From Zhongshania aquatica (GTDB lineage: Bacteria > Pseudomonadota > Gammaproteobacteria > Pseudomonadales > Spongiibacteraceae), in contig NZ_JANZNQ010000006.1 of NCBI RefSeq assembly GCF_027257955.1, positions 62,001 to 126,000 on the forward strand: a stretch of DNA of 64,000 nucleotides. Reading direction: 5' to 3'. A program made the position numbers and the translations under genes. Positions 50,557 through 59,490 of this stretch are shown in pieces; within the stretch, counting starts at the first letter, position 1; each line of letters opens with the position of its first letter. The notes below the pieces were generated by a model, which saw only the letters and a program-made list of their open reading frames with translations, did no database searches and had not been told where the DNA came from.

Positions 50557-50606
50557 GTTGCGTAGTCGGTGACGCTGTTCGATTTCTCTAAAAGTATTTA
50601 CTAATA

Positions 50607-50618
50607 TGCGTTAACGCA
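50607..50618. promoter_or_regulatory. Perfect 12-bp palindrome before CheR-like gene
   Basis: TGCGTTAACGCA is a perfect palindrome 39 bases upstream of the preferred start codon of the CheR-like gene. It could be a regulator site; no partner is known. Confidence 0.3.
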
Positions 50619-50657
50619 GTTATGGTTTATTGAATTTTTAACTTGAGTAGCGAACAA

Positions 50658-51431
50658 ATGTCTGAAAAACAGCCAGCCCCAGTTCGCTTGCGCCCAACCG
50701 TAGGTGACGTAATCGGTACAACAGCCTTTTTCCGCAATAGAGTTCTTAATGAAACGCTACTCAATGAATTACTGATTGCAGGTGGTAAAGAGTATTCGAT
50801 TTTATTTCATGCTTGCTCGATCGGCGCTGAAGTTTATAGTTTTTTGATTCAGTATCTGGTGGGTGGCTTCGATAAACATTTTATTGTTTCTTGTTTTGCT
50901 ACCGATAAGCAGCCCGACTTTGTTAGGTTTGCTGAGCAAGCCCATTTCCCACTAGAGGTACTGCAGGGTTGTTCGGAGAATGAGCGAGCGTATTTTGTGG
51001 TGGATGGTGGCACGGTGTCATTAACAGACAAGGTAAAACAGTCTGTTGAGTTTTACGCCGCATGTGACTTTACGGACTTTGAACCAGAGCGCAGTTTTGA
51101 TGTGGTGGTACTACTTAACGCATTGGTTTACGTGTCTGCGGATATACAGGCTAAAGTATTTGACCGTTTGAGTTCGTATAATAATTGCTGGTTGGTGACG
51201 TCGGGGTTCCACCAAAAAAGTATCAAAGATGATCTGCAGCGGAACGGCTACATGCCGATTGAAACCGCGATGGAAGAAATTCATATGAGCTGGACTGACC
51301 GTCTTTCGTCATCACCAGTGCCTCCCGAAGCGTTGCCACCCAATATATTCACAGATTGGTCTTTGCCAGTCTTTAGTGAAGTTAAAGACTATAAATATCG
51401 TTTCTGTGCTCTATTCCGCAAGCAAGAATAG
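50658..51431 (+). CDS. Stand-alone CheR-like methyltransferase-fold protein
   Basis: 257 aa from ATG 50658 (a TTG at 50643 would add five residues). The order TTAFFRNRVLNETLLNELL, FHACSIGAEVYSF (about residues 49-62), FATDKQ and FDVVVLLNALVYVSADIQAKVF parallels the CheR catalytic domain: the TSFFR segment, SAM motif I (usually GCSxGEEPYS), the ATD strand and the NVLIYF strand. Motif I is degenerate and the usual N-terminal CheR helical domain is missing. No chemotaxis genes are nearby. It may be a divergent methyltransferase or a non-catalytic relative. Confidence 0.65.
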   Translation: MSEKQPAPVRLRPTVGDVIGTTAFFRNRVLNETLLNELLIAGGKEYSILFHACSIGAEVYSFLIQYLVGGFDKHFIVSCFATDKQPDFVRFAEQAHFPLEVLQGCSENERAYFVVDGGTVSLTDKVKQSVEFYAACDFTDFEPERSFDVVVLLNALVYVSADIQAKVFDRLSSYNNCWLVTSGFHQKSIKDDLQRNGYMPIETAMEEIHMSWTDRLSSSPVPPEALPPNIFTDWSLPVFSEVKDYKYRFCALFRKQE

Positions 51432-51481
51432 CGAATGTCTTGTTAGCTTGAAAAAGCAGTATTGCGTTTGATATTCGAATA

Positions 51482-51509
51482 ATAAAAAAAGCCGCCCGAA
51501 GGCGGCTTT
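51482..51509 (-). terminator. Intrinsic terminator of acnB
   Basis: On the minus strand AAAGCCGCC-TTCG-GGCGGCTTT forms a nine-base stem with a stable UUCG tetraloop, followed by a T run (the A run 51484-51490 on the plus strand). It lies just after the acnB stop and may also stop transcription arriving from the CheR-like gene. Confidence 0.92.
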
Positions 51510-51529
51510 CTCAACGACTTACATCGTTC

Positions 51530-54157
51530 TTACATAGTTACTTCAGTGATTTCTACCGAAGCAATACGCTTACCTTCTTCGGCACCTTTTTGGAAAGACG
51601 CAATTTGATCAAAGTTCATGTAGCGATAAATCTCGCCTGACATGGCATCCAAGTCTTTGCAGTATTCCATATACTCAGCCGGCGTTGGCAGGCGGCCCAG
51701 TATCGCGCCAACCGATGCCAGCTCGGCAGAGGTCAGGTAGACATTGGCACCGTTGCCAAGGCGGTTAGGGAAGTTGCGCGTTGAGGTAGACAGCACTGTC
51801 GCACCATCTGCAACACGTGCTTGGTTACCCATGCACAATGAACAACCTGGCATTTCGGTGCGCGCGCCTGATGCGCCGAAAATGTTGTAGTAACCTTCTT
51901 CCATCAGCGTGTGCTGATCCATTTTAGTCGGTGGCGAGATCCACAGGCGGGTATTCAGCGTGCCTTTGTTGGCATCGAGTAGCTTACCAGCTGCGCGGAA
52001 GTGACCAATATTGGTCATGCAGCTACCGATAAATACTTCGTCTACTTTGTCGCCGGCAACTTCAGACAGTAATTTTGCATCGTCTGGGTCGTTAGGGCAG
52101 CAAACAACGGGCTCTTTCAGTTGGTCAAGATCGATTTCGATAACTGCAGCGTACTCGGCATCTGCATCGCCTTCTAACAGGCTTGGGTTAGCCAGCCATG
52201 CTTCCATATTGGCAGCGCGACGCTCAAGAGTACGTGGGTCGCCGTAGCCTTCGCTTACCATCCAACGCAGAAGAGTGATGTTCGAGCGCAGGTATTCAGA
52301 AATTTCTGGAATGCCTTGCTTAATGGTACAGCCAGCAGCTGAACGCTCAGCAGACGCGTCAGACAATTCAAATGCCTGTTCAACAGTCAGGCCAGCCAAG
52401 CCTTCAATTTCAAGAATACGGCCAGAGAAGATATTCTTCTTGCCTTTTTTCTCAACGGTCAGATGACCTTCTTTGATTGCTTGGTAAGGTATGGCGTGAA
52501 CTAGGTCGCGTAGGGTAATACCAGGCTGCATTTTGCCTTTAAAGCGAACCAGTACTGATTCAGGCATATCCAGTGGCATAACGCCGGTAGCCGCAGCAAA
52601 AGCAACCAAACCAGAACCTGCTGGGAAAGAGATACCCATGGGAAAGCGAGTGTGGGAGTCTCCGCCGGTGCCGACAGTATCAGGCAGCAACATACGGTTT
52701 AGCCAGCTGTGGATGATGCCGTCGCCAGGGCGCAGAGAAACACCGCCACGGGTCATAATGAAGTCCGGCAGGTTGTGCTGGGTATCGATGTCGATTGGCT
52801 TGGGGTATGCCGCAGTGTGGCAGAACGACTGCATGGTCAAATCGGCAGAGAAGCCCAGACAGGCCAGATCTTTCAATTCGTCGCGGGTCATTGGGCCAGT
52901 AGTATCTTGCGATCCCACCGTGGTCATTTTAGGTTCGCAGTAAGTGCCGGGACGAATGCCTTGACCTTCTGGTAAGCCACAGGCGCGGCCGACCATTTTC
53001 TGCGCTAGCGTGTAGCCTTTCCCGGTGTCGGCGGGCTGCTCTGGCAAACGGAATAGGGTAGACGCGGGTAAACCCAATGATTCACGGGCTTTCGTGGTTA
53101 AGCCGCGACCAATGATCAGGTTAATACGGCCGCCAGCGCGCACTTCGTCTAGTAATACGGGCGATTTAAGCTCAAAGGTGCTCAACGTAGCGCCAGTTTC
53201 GACGTTTTTAATAACGCCGTCGTAGGGGCGGATTTCAATTACGTCGCCCATGTTTAGTTCGTCAACAGGCGCTTCGAAAACCAGTGCGCCAGCATCTTCC
53301 ATGGTGTTGTAGAAGATCGGTGCGACCTTGCTACCGATACATACACCGCCAGAACGCTTATTAGGTACGCCAGGCATATCGTCGCCGAAGAACCACAACA
53401 CCGAGTTGGTCGCTGATTTACGTGAAGAACCAGTACCCACAACATCACCGACGAAAGAGATCGGGTGGCCTTTTTTCTCAAGTTCTTTGATCAATGTTAG
53501 CGGGCCAACGCTGCCTTGTACGTCTGGCTTGATGCCATCTCGTTCCATTTTGAACATCGCCAGCGCATGAAGCGGGATGTCTGGACGTGACCATGCATCG
53601 GGTGCAGGTGATAGGTCATCGGTATTGGTTTCGCCGGTGACTTTAAATACGGTGTTTACAATGCTTTCTGGGACTTCTGGGCGGTTGGTGAACCACTCGG
53701 CGTCGGCCCAGCTTTGGATAACTTCTTTAGCAAGCGCGTTACCTGCTTTAGATTTTTCTTCTACATCGTGGAAAGCGTCAAACATCAGCAGGGTGTGCTT
53801 GAGTTCTTTTGCTGCAGCTTCTGCTAATTCTTCGTTGTCGAGGAGGTCAACGAGGGTAATGATGTTGTAGCCGCCGTGCATATTGCCAAGCAATTTTACC
53901 GCGTCTAATTTGCTGAGTAGTGGGCTGCTAGCTTCGCCTTTAACGATGGCGGATAGGAAGCCAGCCTTAACATAGGCTGCTTCATCTACACCTGGCGGTA
54001 CTCGGTTGGAGATCAGGTCAACGAGTGTCTCTTCTTCACCGGCAGGTGGGTTTTTCAGTAGTTCAATAAGTCCCGCAACTTGTTCAGCGTTCAGCGGCTG
54101 TGGAACTATGCCTTGCGCGGCGCGTTCGTCAACGTGTTTCCGGTATGCTTCGAGCAC
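51530..54157 (-). CDS. acnB: Bifunctional aconitate hydratase 2 / 2-methylisocitrate dehydratase
   Basis: TCA-cycle aconitase of the AcnB type, 875 aa from GTG 54157 with GAGGAG upstream. The N-terminal HEAT-like helical domain ([20 protein letters not shown]) and the swivel domain placed before the catalytic domains distinguish it from AcnA. Iron-sulfur ligands are visible in [10 protein letters not shown] and [10 protein letters not shown], and [19 protein letters not shown] is the expected active-site region. It has its own terminator and a divergent neighbour. Confidence 0.97.
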   Translation of the reverse strand: MLEAYRKHVDERAAQGIVPQPLNAEQVAGLIELLKNPPAGEEETLVDLISNRVPPGVDEAAYVKAGFLSAIVKGEASSPLLSKLDAVKLLGNMHGGYNIITLVDLLDNEELAEAAAKELKHTLLMFDAFHDVEEKSKAGNALAKEVIQSWADAEWFTNRPEVPESIVNTVFKVTGETNTDDLSPAPDAWSRPDIPLHALAMFKMERDGIKPDVQGSVGPLTLIKELEKKGHPISFVGDVVGTGSSRKSATNSVLWFFGDDMPGVPNKRSGGVCIGSKVAPIFYNTMEDAGALVFEAPVDELNMGDVIEIRPYDGVIKNVETGATLSTFELKSPVLLDEVRAGGRINLIIGRGLTTKARESLGLPASTLFRLPEQPADTGKGYTLAQKMVGRACGLPEGQGIRPGTYCEPKMTTVGSQDTTGPMTRDELKDLACLGFSADLTMQSFCHTAAYPKPIDIDTQHNLPDFIMTRGGVSLRPGDGIIHSWLNRMLLPDTVGTGGDSHTRFPMGISFPAGSGLVAFAAATGVMPLDMPESVLVRFKGKMQPGITLRDLVHAIPYQAIKEGHLTVEKKGKKNIFSGRILEIEGLAGLTVEQAFELSDASAERSAAGCTIKQGIPEISEYLRSNITLLRWMVSEGYGDPRTLERRAANMEAWLANPSLLEGDADAEYAAVIEIDLDQLKEPVVCCPNDPDDAKLLSEVAGDKVDEVFIGSCMTNIGHFRAAGKLLDANKGTLNTRLWISPPTKMDQHTLMEEGYYNIFGASGARTEMPGCSLCMGNQARVADGATVLSTSTRNFPNRLGNGANVYLTSAELASVGAILGRLPTPAEYMEYCKDLDAMSGEIYRYMNFDQIASFQKGAEEGKRIASVEITEVTM

Positions 54158-54218
54158 AGTGTAACTCCTCTTTTCAGTTTCGGTACCCGTATCCGCCGGG
54201 ATCGCCGGGGCCGGGGCT

Positions 54219-54237
54219 ATCGATGCCCATCATCGAT
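54219..54237. promoter_or_regulatory. Inverted repeat in the acnB / DUF1289 divergent region
   Basis: ATCGATG-CCCAT-CATCGAT, a seven-base inverted repeat with a five-base spacer, about 60 bases upstream of the acnB start. It could be a regulator site or a hairpin in the acnB leader. Confidence 0.35.
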
Positions 54238-54284
54238 GCGAAATAGGGGGCTGCAAGTATACTTAAAAACCACACGGAGGTTAA

Positions 54285-54320
54285 GTGAATTACTGCACTT
54301 GCCAGCGCTTGCGGCGGTAG
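54285..54320 (+). CDS. Possible 11-codon upstream ORF before the DUF1289 gene
   Basis: A strong GGAGG (54276-54280) precedes GTG 54285 by four bases, and the frame encodes MNYCTCQRLRR then stop. A TATACT element at 54258-54263 could start a transcript just upstream. It lies 46 bases before the DUF1289 gene and could be a leader peptide, but such short frames also arise by chance. Confidence 0.25.
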   Translation: MNYCTCQRLRR

Positions 54321-54366
54321 CTTACTCTTTGCTCCCTGTCATTAATTCGATTTTTGGGAGCTTTCT

Positions 54367-54834
54367 TTGTCAGCAGTTATACCCCGAGTCGTAACACCAT
54401 GTATTGGCGTCTGTTCTACTGCGCTGGGAGATGACGTGTGTCGTGGTTGCAAGCGCTATAGCCACGAGGTTATTGATTGGAATAGCTATACCGACAAACA
54501 AAAACAGATTATTGACGAACGCTTAGACGGGTTTCTTGTTCAAGTTATGTCGAGTAAGCTACATATTCGTGATGCCTCAATATTGCAGTGGCAGTGCCAG
54601 ACCCAGCGCGTTCGTTTTCCCGCCCATAAAAGCCCTTATATTTGGCTATTTCAGCTTCTTCGCGCTGGTGCAGGCCAAATTCTCGATACCGCTCAGTTTG
54701 GGTTTGTTGTTGATTCTCCGTATCAACACGTACCATTAATAGAGCTAAGGGACATTATTGATCGAGAGTTTTATCTGCTCTCTGAAGCCTATTATCAGCG
54801 ATACATCGGTATGTACCTTAAGTCTGACAATTGA
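54367..54834 (+). CDS. DUF1289 domain-containing protein
   Basis: 155 aa from TTG 54367, with GGGAG six bases upstream. The N-terminal module has the DUF1289 cysteine pattern C12, C16, C25, C28 (TPCIGVCSTALGDDVCRGC, then W...), expected to bind a metal. The remaining 100 residues are less conserved and not recognised. Function unknown; it often sits near housekeeping genes in proteobacteria. Confidence 0.82.
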   Translation: MSAVIPRVVTPCIGVCSTALGDDVCRGCKRYSHEVIDWNSYTDKQKQIIDERLDGFLVQVMSSKLHIRDASILQWQCQTQRVRFPAHKSPYIWLFQLLRAGAGQILDTAQFGFVVDSPYQHVPLIELRDIIDREFYLLSEAYYQRYIGMYLKSDN

Positions 54835-54898
54835 TTTCGTTCGCTATCGAAACAAATTAGGGCTTCGTCTGGCGTAATTCAGACACGTGGCCGGAGTT

Positions 54899-54907
54899 TG
54901 TTATACT
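54899..54907 (+). promoter_or_regulatory. Extended -10 promoter element before miaE
   Basis: TGT-TATACT, the same nine bases as before yibL, 34 bases upstream of the miaE ATG. A weak -35-like TTCAGA lies at 54878-54883. Confidence 0.45.
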
Positions 54908-54940
54908 GCGCCCGTTTTTCATCAGCCGGATGCCTGTGTA

Positions 54941-55549
54941 ATGTCTGTCGATATAAGTGAGATTTTAGCATTTTTGCCCTGTGAAACGCCGCAGCGATGG
55001 GTAGAGGCCGCCTTGGCGCATCCCGAAGAAATGCTCATCGACCACGCTAATTGCGAAAAGAAAGCGGCGGGCACGGCCTTGAATTTGATGTTCCGTTACG
55101 TTGATAAGCCCGATTTATTGAGCAGGATGTCGAAATTGGCGCGGGAAGAGCTGCGTCATTTTGAACAAGTCATGGCGATTATGAAAAAACGCGGTATCGA
55201 ATATCGGCATCTGTCATCCTCGCGATATGCGAATGGTTTACGCGTGGACGCCCGCACAAGTGAGCCGCATAAGCTCATAGATATTTTGATAATTGGTGCC
55301 CTGATTGAGGCGAGATCATGCGAACGGTTCGCGCGGATTGCGCCCTTGCTAGATTCCGAATTAAGTAAATTTTACACCTCGCTACTTAAGTCGGAATCCC
55401 GTCATTTTAAAGATTATTTAAATTTGGCAGTCCGCTATGCAGACGAAGATATTGCGCCTCGTATTGCCTTATTTAAGAAGAAAGAACAAGAATTAATCGA
55501 AAGCGAAGATGAGATATTTCGTTTCCACAGCGGCCCATTGGCGGCTTAA
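54941..55549 (+). CDS. miaE: tRNA-(ms2io6A37) hydroxylase MiaE
   Basis: Di-iron, ferritin-like monooxygenase that hydroxylates the isopentenyl group of ms2i6A37 in tRNA, an oxygen-dependent step. 202 aa from ATG 54941; the frame extends to 54887 but would include the promoter element. Helix-borne iron ligands are visible in LAREELRHFEQVM and LLKSESRHFKDYL (two ExxH pairs) plus ANCEKKAAGTALNLM and ALIEARSCERF. Converges on the nasS-nasT pair. Confidence 0.92.
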   Translation: MSVDISEILAFLPCETPQRWVEAALAHPEEMLIDHANCEKKAAGTALNLMFRYVDKPDLLSRMSKLAREELRHFEQVMAIMKKRGIEYRHLSSSRYANGLRVDARTSEPHKLIDILIIGALIEARSCERFARIAPLLDSELSKFYTSLLKSESRHFKDYLNLAVRYADEDIAPRIALFKKKEQELIESEDEIFRFHSGPLAA

Positions 55550-55579
55550 CTAACACACTAGGTTAGTGCTAAGTTGCTG

Positions 55580-56149
55580 TTATGAAAAGGAACCCGTTTC
55601 TATTAGCTGACGGGCAATATCAGTCATGGAGCGGCCTTGACGGTTGGCGTTCTTGCTTAGTAAATCATTGGCCTGTGCTTCAGTAAGACCGTAGGTGTCT
55701 ATTATAAATTTTTTGGCATTGTTTAGAATTTGCCGCGCATCGACTTCAGGCTTCAGCGCTTGTACCTCGGTTTTTAGGCGGTCAATGCTATAAAAATAAC
55801 TTAATGTGATATCGATTAGTGCCTGCAGTAGGGAAGGCGGAATATCGTCTATTGCGTAAATGCTAATGCCCGCATCTGCTGCAAGACGATTTATACTTTC
55901 TGAACGACTATTCCCTAATTTTATGACTGTGCGTGGGCTTGATTTGTTGAGTTGAGCCATGTGCTCAAGGGTGTCGCGGTTGGATGAATTGGTGTCGACC
56001 AAAATAATTTCCGGGTGCATCTCGCCAACGAGTTGATATAAGTCGTTGGCGTGATTGTTCAGGTTAATCAGATCAATTCCCGTAGATGCAAATACAGGCG
56101 CAATGATGTTGGCGCGGGTATCGTCGATATCTATCAGCAATACTTTCAT
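55580..56149 (-). CDS. nasT: ANTAR-domain response regulator (NasT-like)
   Basis: 189 aa. A receiver-like N-terminal domain (LLIDIDD, and D52 in ILVDTNSSN) is followed by a short coiled coil and a C-terminal ANTAR domain (about residues 128-187, with ARQILNNAKKFIIDTYGLTE). NasT binds leader-RNA hairpins and blocks termination when released from NasS. It lies five bases after the NasS-like gene. No nitrate assimilation genes flank the pair. Confidence 0.85.
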   Translation of the reverse strand: MKVLLIDIDDTRANIIAPVFASTGIDLINLNNHANDLYQLVGEMHPEIILVDTNSSNRDTLEHMAQLNKSSPRTVIKLGNSRSESINRLAADAGISIYAIDDIPPSLLQALIDITLSYFYSIDRLKTEVQALKPEVDARQILNNAKKFIIDTYGLTEAQANDLLSKNANRQGRSMTDIARQLIETGSFS

Positions 56150-56154
56150 GGAAT

Positions 56155-57456
56155 CTATTTGGCCTCATTTTGTGTGTTAATAAGCCGCAATGCTGGAATG
56201 TCGGCTTTGGAAAGGCTTTGTTGTTCTAAGTATTTAATAATGCCGCCGACGCTAATGACTTGGCCGTCTAAAAATTGATTCGGCCCTATGTGCTGGGATT
56301 TCGTGAGCATATTCTTCTCGTGTAAATTGCCCTCGGTTTTTCTGTCTATACTCGGACTTTCTAGTCCGATTGCCTCTGCGGCGATACGGAATAAAGCCGG
56401 TTTATAAACCGCGGCAACCGTTTCTTCGATGTTAATCGGTGTCGTTAACTGACCCCAGCGATACATTTGCGAAATAAACCATTCCGCGTGGTTAAGCCAT
56501 GGAAAGTTGGCTGAGTAGCGATGGAATACGTGAAAGTCGTCAACTTTTTCGGGCATCTGCCCGTAGTGTTTTAGCGACAAACCTGTCAGTGATAAGGCGA
56601 CGGTTTCTTCGGGAAGGGCGATATACGGAGCTTGGCTAATCATCTTTGCTGCAGTTTTTCGATTTTCTTTTTTATCTAGCCAAATGCAGGCTTTAATCAA
56701 AGCGCGCAAAATGGCCTGATGGGTAGCGGGGTTTTCGTTTGACCAGCTTTCGCTAACGGCAAATACCTTTTCGGGGCTGTTATTCCACAGTTGGTATTTG
56801 GTGGCCACCACGTGACCGAGCTGCTGTTGCACTGCGAGGGTATTCCAAGGTTCACCTACACAGAAGCCATGAATATCGCCGTCGGTCATTGCGCTAACCA
56901 TCTTCGGCGGAGGAATCACCACAATTTCTATATCTCGATCCGGGTCTATACCCGCGCTGGCCAACCAGTAACGTAATTCATAGCTTTGGGTCGAACAGGG
57001 GTATACAACACCAAAGCGTAATTTGGGGCGCTTGCTACGCTTATTTTCTTCGACAACACATTGCAGTGCCTGCGCTGCAATGAGCGGGCTGAATTCGCTG
57101 CGTGAATCTATCGCGTATAGGTGGTCATAGAGGCCATTATTCACGGTGATCGCATTGCCGTTTAAATCCAAGACCATGGCGCTAATCATATCAATTTTGG
57201 GGCCGCCGACGCCGAGACGTGATGCCACTGGGATGGAGGCAAGCATTTGCGCGCCGTCCAGTATACCGAGGCCAACTTTATCGCGGATGCCAGCCCATGA
57301 GGTTTCCCTCGACAGGGTGACGTTAAGGCCTTCGTTGCGGAAATAGCCCTTTTCATGCGCTATTACCAAGGGGGCGCAGTCTGTGAGCGGAATGAAGCCA
57401 AGGATAATATCCGATTTTTCTAAGGCTATTCCTTTCTTGTTATTGATGATGGCCAT
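56155..57456 (-). CDS. nasS: Nitrate sensor NasS-like (NrtA/CmpA-type binding protein, cytoplasmic)
   Basis: 433 aa, similar to nitrate/bicarbonate-binding ABC proteins (LGFIPLTDCAPLVIAHEKGYF, then FGVVYPCSTQSYELRYWLAS and VGEPWNTLA). It lacks a signal peptide or lipobox, as expected for the cytosolic sensor NasS rather than a transport protein. In NasS-NasT systems nitrate binding frees NasT. A GGAG site precedes ATG 57456 on the minus strand. The C-terminal ~60 residues are less conserved. Confidence 0.85.
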   Translation of the reverse strand: MAIINNKKGIALEKSDIILGFIPLTDCAPLVIAHEKGYFRNEGLNVTLSRETSWAGIRDKVGLGILDGAQMLASIPVASRLGVGGPKIDMISAMVLDLNGNAITVNNGLYDHLYAIDSRSEFSPLIAAQALQCVVEENKRSKRPKLRFGVVYPCSTQSYELRYWLASAGIDPDRDIEIVVIPPPKMVSAMTDGDIHGFCVGEPWNTLAVQQQLGHVVATKYQLWNNSPEKVFAVSESWSNENPATHQAILRALIKACIWLDKKENRKTAAKMISQAPYIALPEETVALSLTGLSLKHYGQMPEKVDDFHVFHRYSANFPWLNHAEWFISQMYRWGQLTTPINIEETVAAVYKPALFRIAAEAIGLESPSIDRKTEGNLHEKNMLTKSQHIGPNQFLDGQVISVGGIIKYLEQQSLSKADIPALRLINTQNEAK

Positions 57457-58003
57457 TTACTGCTCCTTTGGCTTTTCGCTATGTTGTTTGTTCTTTGCTG
57501 CCGGTAAGTTGTAATTCGGACATTTTAATTGGCGCTACAATGGTTTTTTTTTGCCTCATTTTGGTGCGGTGCGCTCGCTTCCTCTAGCCTTGTCGGCTGA
57601 TGTTCGGGGCCGAGCCTGCTTTATGGGATTGGTGAGTCGATGTGATCATACTACCTTAATACTCCAGTACGACTCGGTCTTGTCATCATCACCGGCGGCG
57701 GGTTTTCTCACCTTGCTTAGCCCGGTTCCGTCACCTTGTTTTGTTTCACCAGGTCTCTTTTCGGGCTGTGAATAGTTGATCTAAATTTATTGGCCAATCT
57801 TGTGTTCTCCTACCCCTTGGGTCGTATTGGGGCGGTAAACGCTTGTCTATAATGAACCATTCGGTTGTCGCTTTGCTGCCTTTGGGGGCGCGTCATCGAA
57901 GCACTTCATTCGCGTGCCGGTAAGTACGTTTGCACGATCTGGGCCAGATTTTTTAACTTTATGTTGTTCAAAATATACGGTGTTTTAGTTTAGGAAGGGT
58001 AGC
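57457..58003. other. Gene-poor region between nasS and lpxH
   Basis: About 550 bases with no convincing gene on either strand. The only longer open frame (57551-57775, plus strand, TTG start) has no ribosome-binding site and looks random. The segment contains a run of nine or more T residues (57542-57550), a perfect TATAAT on the plus strand at 57848 and a short hairpin with a T run at 57937-57954, considered separately as a possible small RNA. Confidence 0.6.
57848..57954 (+). ncRNA. Candidate small RNA transcription unit
   Basis: A perfect TATAAT (57848-57853) is followed about 90 bases later by ATCTG-GGC-CAGAT (57937-57949) and a six-T tract (57949-57954), which would bound a transcript of about 95 nt starting near 57860. 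The -35 is poor (TTGGGG with a 15-base spacer) and the terminator stem is only five pairs, so this is a weak prediction. Confidence 0.22.
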
Positions 58004-58108
58004 GTGTCTTGCTCCGGCGAAACTGAAGTGACGCGCGTACCTGTCTCGGGTGATTTTTGTCCGGAACAGGTGCGCTTTGATATGTGGTTGCGAGATCTAC
58101 TGATCTGA
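58004..58108 (+). CDS. Possible 34-residue protein
   Basis: GTG 58004 has AGGAAGG four to six bases upstream and opens a 34-codon frame (starting MSCSGETEVTRVPVSG, ending MWLRDLLI). It has a balanced, protein-like composition with two cysteines. Its end overlaps the convergent lpxH gene by 12 bases. Not recognised as any family. Confidence 0.35.
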   Translation: MSCSGETEVTRVPVSGDFCPEQVRFDMWLRDLLI

Positions 58109-58828
58109 AAAAGGGCTTGAACGGAGAGTTAGAGCGTTGTTCTCGTCCGTTAGGTACCAGATTTTACTATCCCAATCACCAAGCACTATACGTTCGGCGG
58201 TCTCGTTATTGACCACGAGTGTGTGTCGGTTTGGTCTGTGAGTATGGCCATGGATTAGGCGTTTGCAGCGGTGCCTACTAAGTGCATCAATAACAGCGTC
58301 CGCGTTGACATCCATGATGTCCTCAGCTTTGTTGCTGTTTGCTTCATTGCTAGCCATGCGCATCTGTTTTGCGATGGCGCGACGCTCCTCTAGTGGCTTA
58401 CTGAGAGCTGCTTGCTGCCAAGCGGGAGACCGTATCATGCTTCTAAACTTCATGTATTCTTGGTCGTCGGTACAGAGCCCGTCTCCGTGCATTAGCAGAG
58501 TTTGCTCGCCAGCTAGCGAAATAATGGTCGGGTCGGCAAGAAGTTTGCCGCCAACATCAGCGCAAAAAGCGTCGCCCAGCATAAAGTCCCTGTTGCCGTG
58601 CATGAAATACAGGGATACGCCGCGTTGAGTCAGGTCTTTTAACGCCGATTTTATAGACTCAATCAGTGGCGAGCTGTCGTCATCGCCGACCCAACCTTCA
58701 AAGAAATCGCCAAGAATATAAAGTGACTCTGCGTTCGCCGCTTTGTTTTGCAGGAATTCAAAAAACGCCCGGGTGATGTCCGGGCGCGTTTCATCCAGAT
58801 GTAGGTCTGAGATAAAGAGTGTTGTCAT
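58097..58828 (-). CDS. lpxH: UDP-2,3-diacylglucosamine diphosphatase LpxH
   Basis: Calcineurin-like metallophosphoesterase that makes lipid X from UDP-2,3-diacylglucosamine in lipid A synthesis. 243 aa. Metal-binding motifs follow in order: FISDLHLD (D8, H10), ILGDFFEGWVGDD, MHGNRDFM, LMHGDGLC and HGHTHRP. The position next to ppiB and glnS-cysS is conserved in gammaproteobacteria. Confidence 0.96.
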   Translation of the reverse strand: MTTLFISDLHLDETRPDITRAFFEFLQNKAANAESLYILGDFFEGWVGDDDSSPLIESIKSALKDLTQRGVSLYFMHGNRDFMLGDAFCADVGGKLLADPTIISLAGEQTLLMHGDGLCTDDQEYMKFRSMIRSPAWQQAALSKPLEERRAIAKQMRMASNEANSNKAEDIMDVNADAVIDALSRHRCKRLIHGHTHRPNRHTLVVNNETAERIVLGDWDSKIWYLTDENNALTLRSSPFSDQ

Positions 58829-58835
58829 ATGGAGA

Positions 58836-59330
58836 TTAATCTACCCATACTGCTTTTTCGATGACCACATCTTCAGCTGGCACGTCTTGGTGGCCTGCAG
58901 CGCTGGTGGTTTTAACGGCTTTGATTTGATTCACAACATCCATACCGTCGACGACCTTTGCAAATACTGCGTATCCCCAGCCCTGCATGGTTTTGCTGCT
59001 GTGGTTAAGGAAGTCGTTGTTCTTTACGTTGATAAAGAACTGTGAACTGGCTGAGTGTGGGTCTGATGTACGGGCCATAGACAGGGTGCCGACATCATTT
59101 TTTAAGCCGTTATCAGCTTCGTTTTCGATAGGCGCGCGGGTGGTTTTCTGTTTCATGCCTGGCTCAAAACCGCCGCCTTGCAACATAAATCCATCGATAA
59201 CGCGGTGGAAGATGGTGCCATCATAGAAACCATCGACAACATACTGTTTAAAGTTTTCTGAGGTTCTAGGGGCGTTTTCGAAGTCTAGCTCAACTTTAAT
59301 GTCGCCGAAATTTGTAGTGAAGATAATCAT
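58836..59330 (-). CDS. ppiB: Peptidyl-prolyl cis-trans isomerase B (cyclophilin)
   Basis: Cytoplasmic cyclophilin, 164 aa, without a signal peptide. Family motifs: [15 protein letters not shown] (about residues 41-55, with the catalytic Arg) and [18 protein letters not shown] (about 84-101). It is seven bases upstream of lpxH in the same operon and divergent from glnS. Confidence 0.96.
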   Translation of the reverse strand: MIIFTTNFGDIKVELDFENAPRTSENFKQYVVDGFYDGTIFHRVIDGFMLQGGGFEPGMKQKTTRAPIENEADNGLKNDVGTLSMARTSDPHSASSQFFINVKNNDFLNHSSKTMQGWGYAVFAKVVDGMDVVNQIKAVKTTSAAGHQDVPAEDVVIEKAVWVD

Positions 59331-59368
59331 TTACGCTGATCTCGCTTATAACCGGAAATTAAAGCCGC

Positions 59369-59374
59369 TATAAT
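59369..59374 (+). promoter_or_regulatory. Candidate -10 element of glnS
   Basis: A perfect TATAAT lies in the divergent ppiB-glnS gap, 117 bases upstream of the glnS ATG. The -35 region is poor (TTATAA, 17-base spacer). Confidence 0.4.
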
Positions 59375-59490
59375 AAGGCTTTTGGCTGCAGGGCGAAACC
59401 AGCGATAAACCTTCATGTTTGTTGTTCGCAAATTCTGTGGTCGCGGCTGTTTACATTAAATGGCCGATTTTGAACATTTGGAAACAATCA

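Noticed and set aside
57551-57775. 74-codon plus-strand ORF in the nasS-lpxH gap
   Set aside because: TTG start directly after a T run, no ribosome-binding site, and random-looking composition.
59419-59490. Upstream TTG start for glnS
   Set aside because: The extra 24 residues are hydrophobic and unlike GlnRS N-termini; ATG 59491 gives the family-like start.
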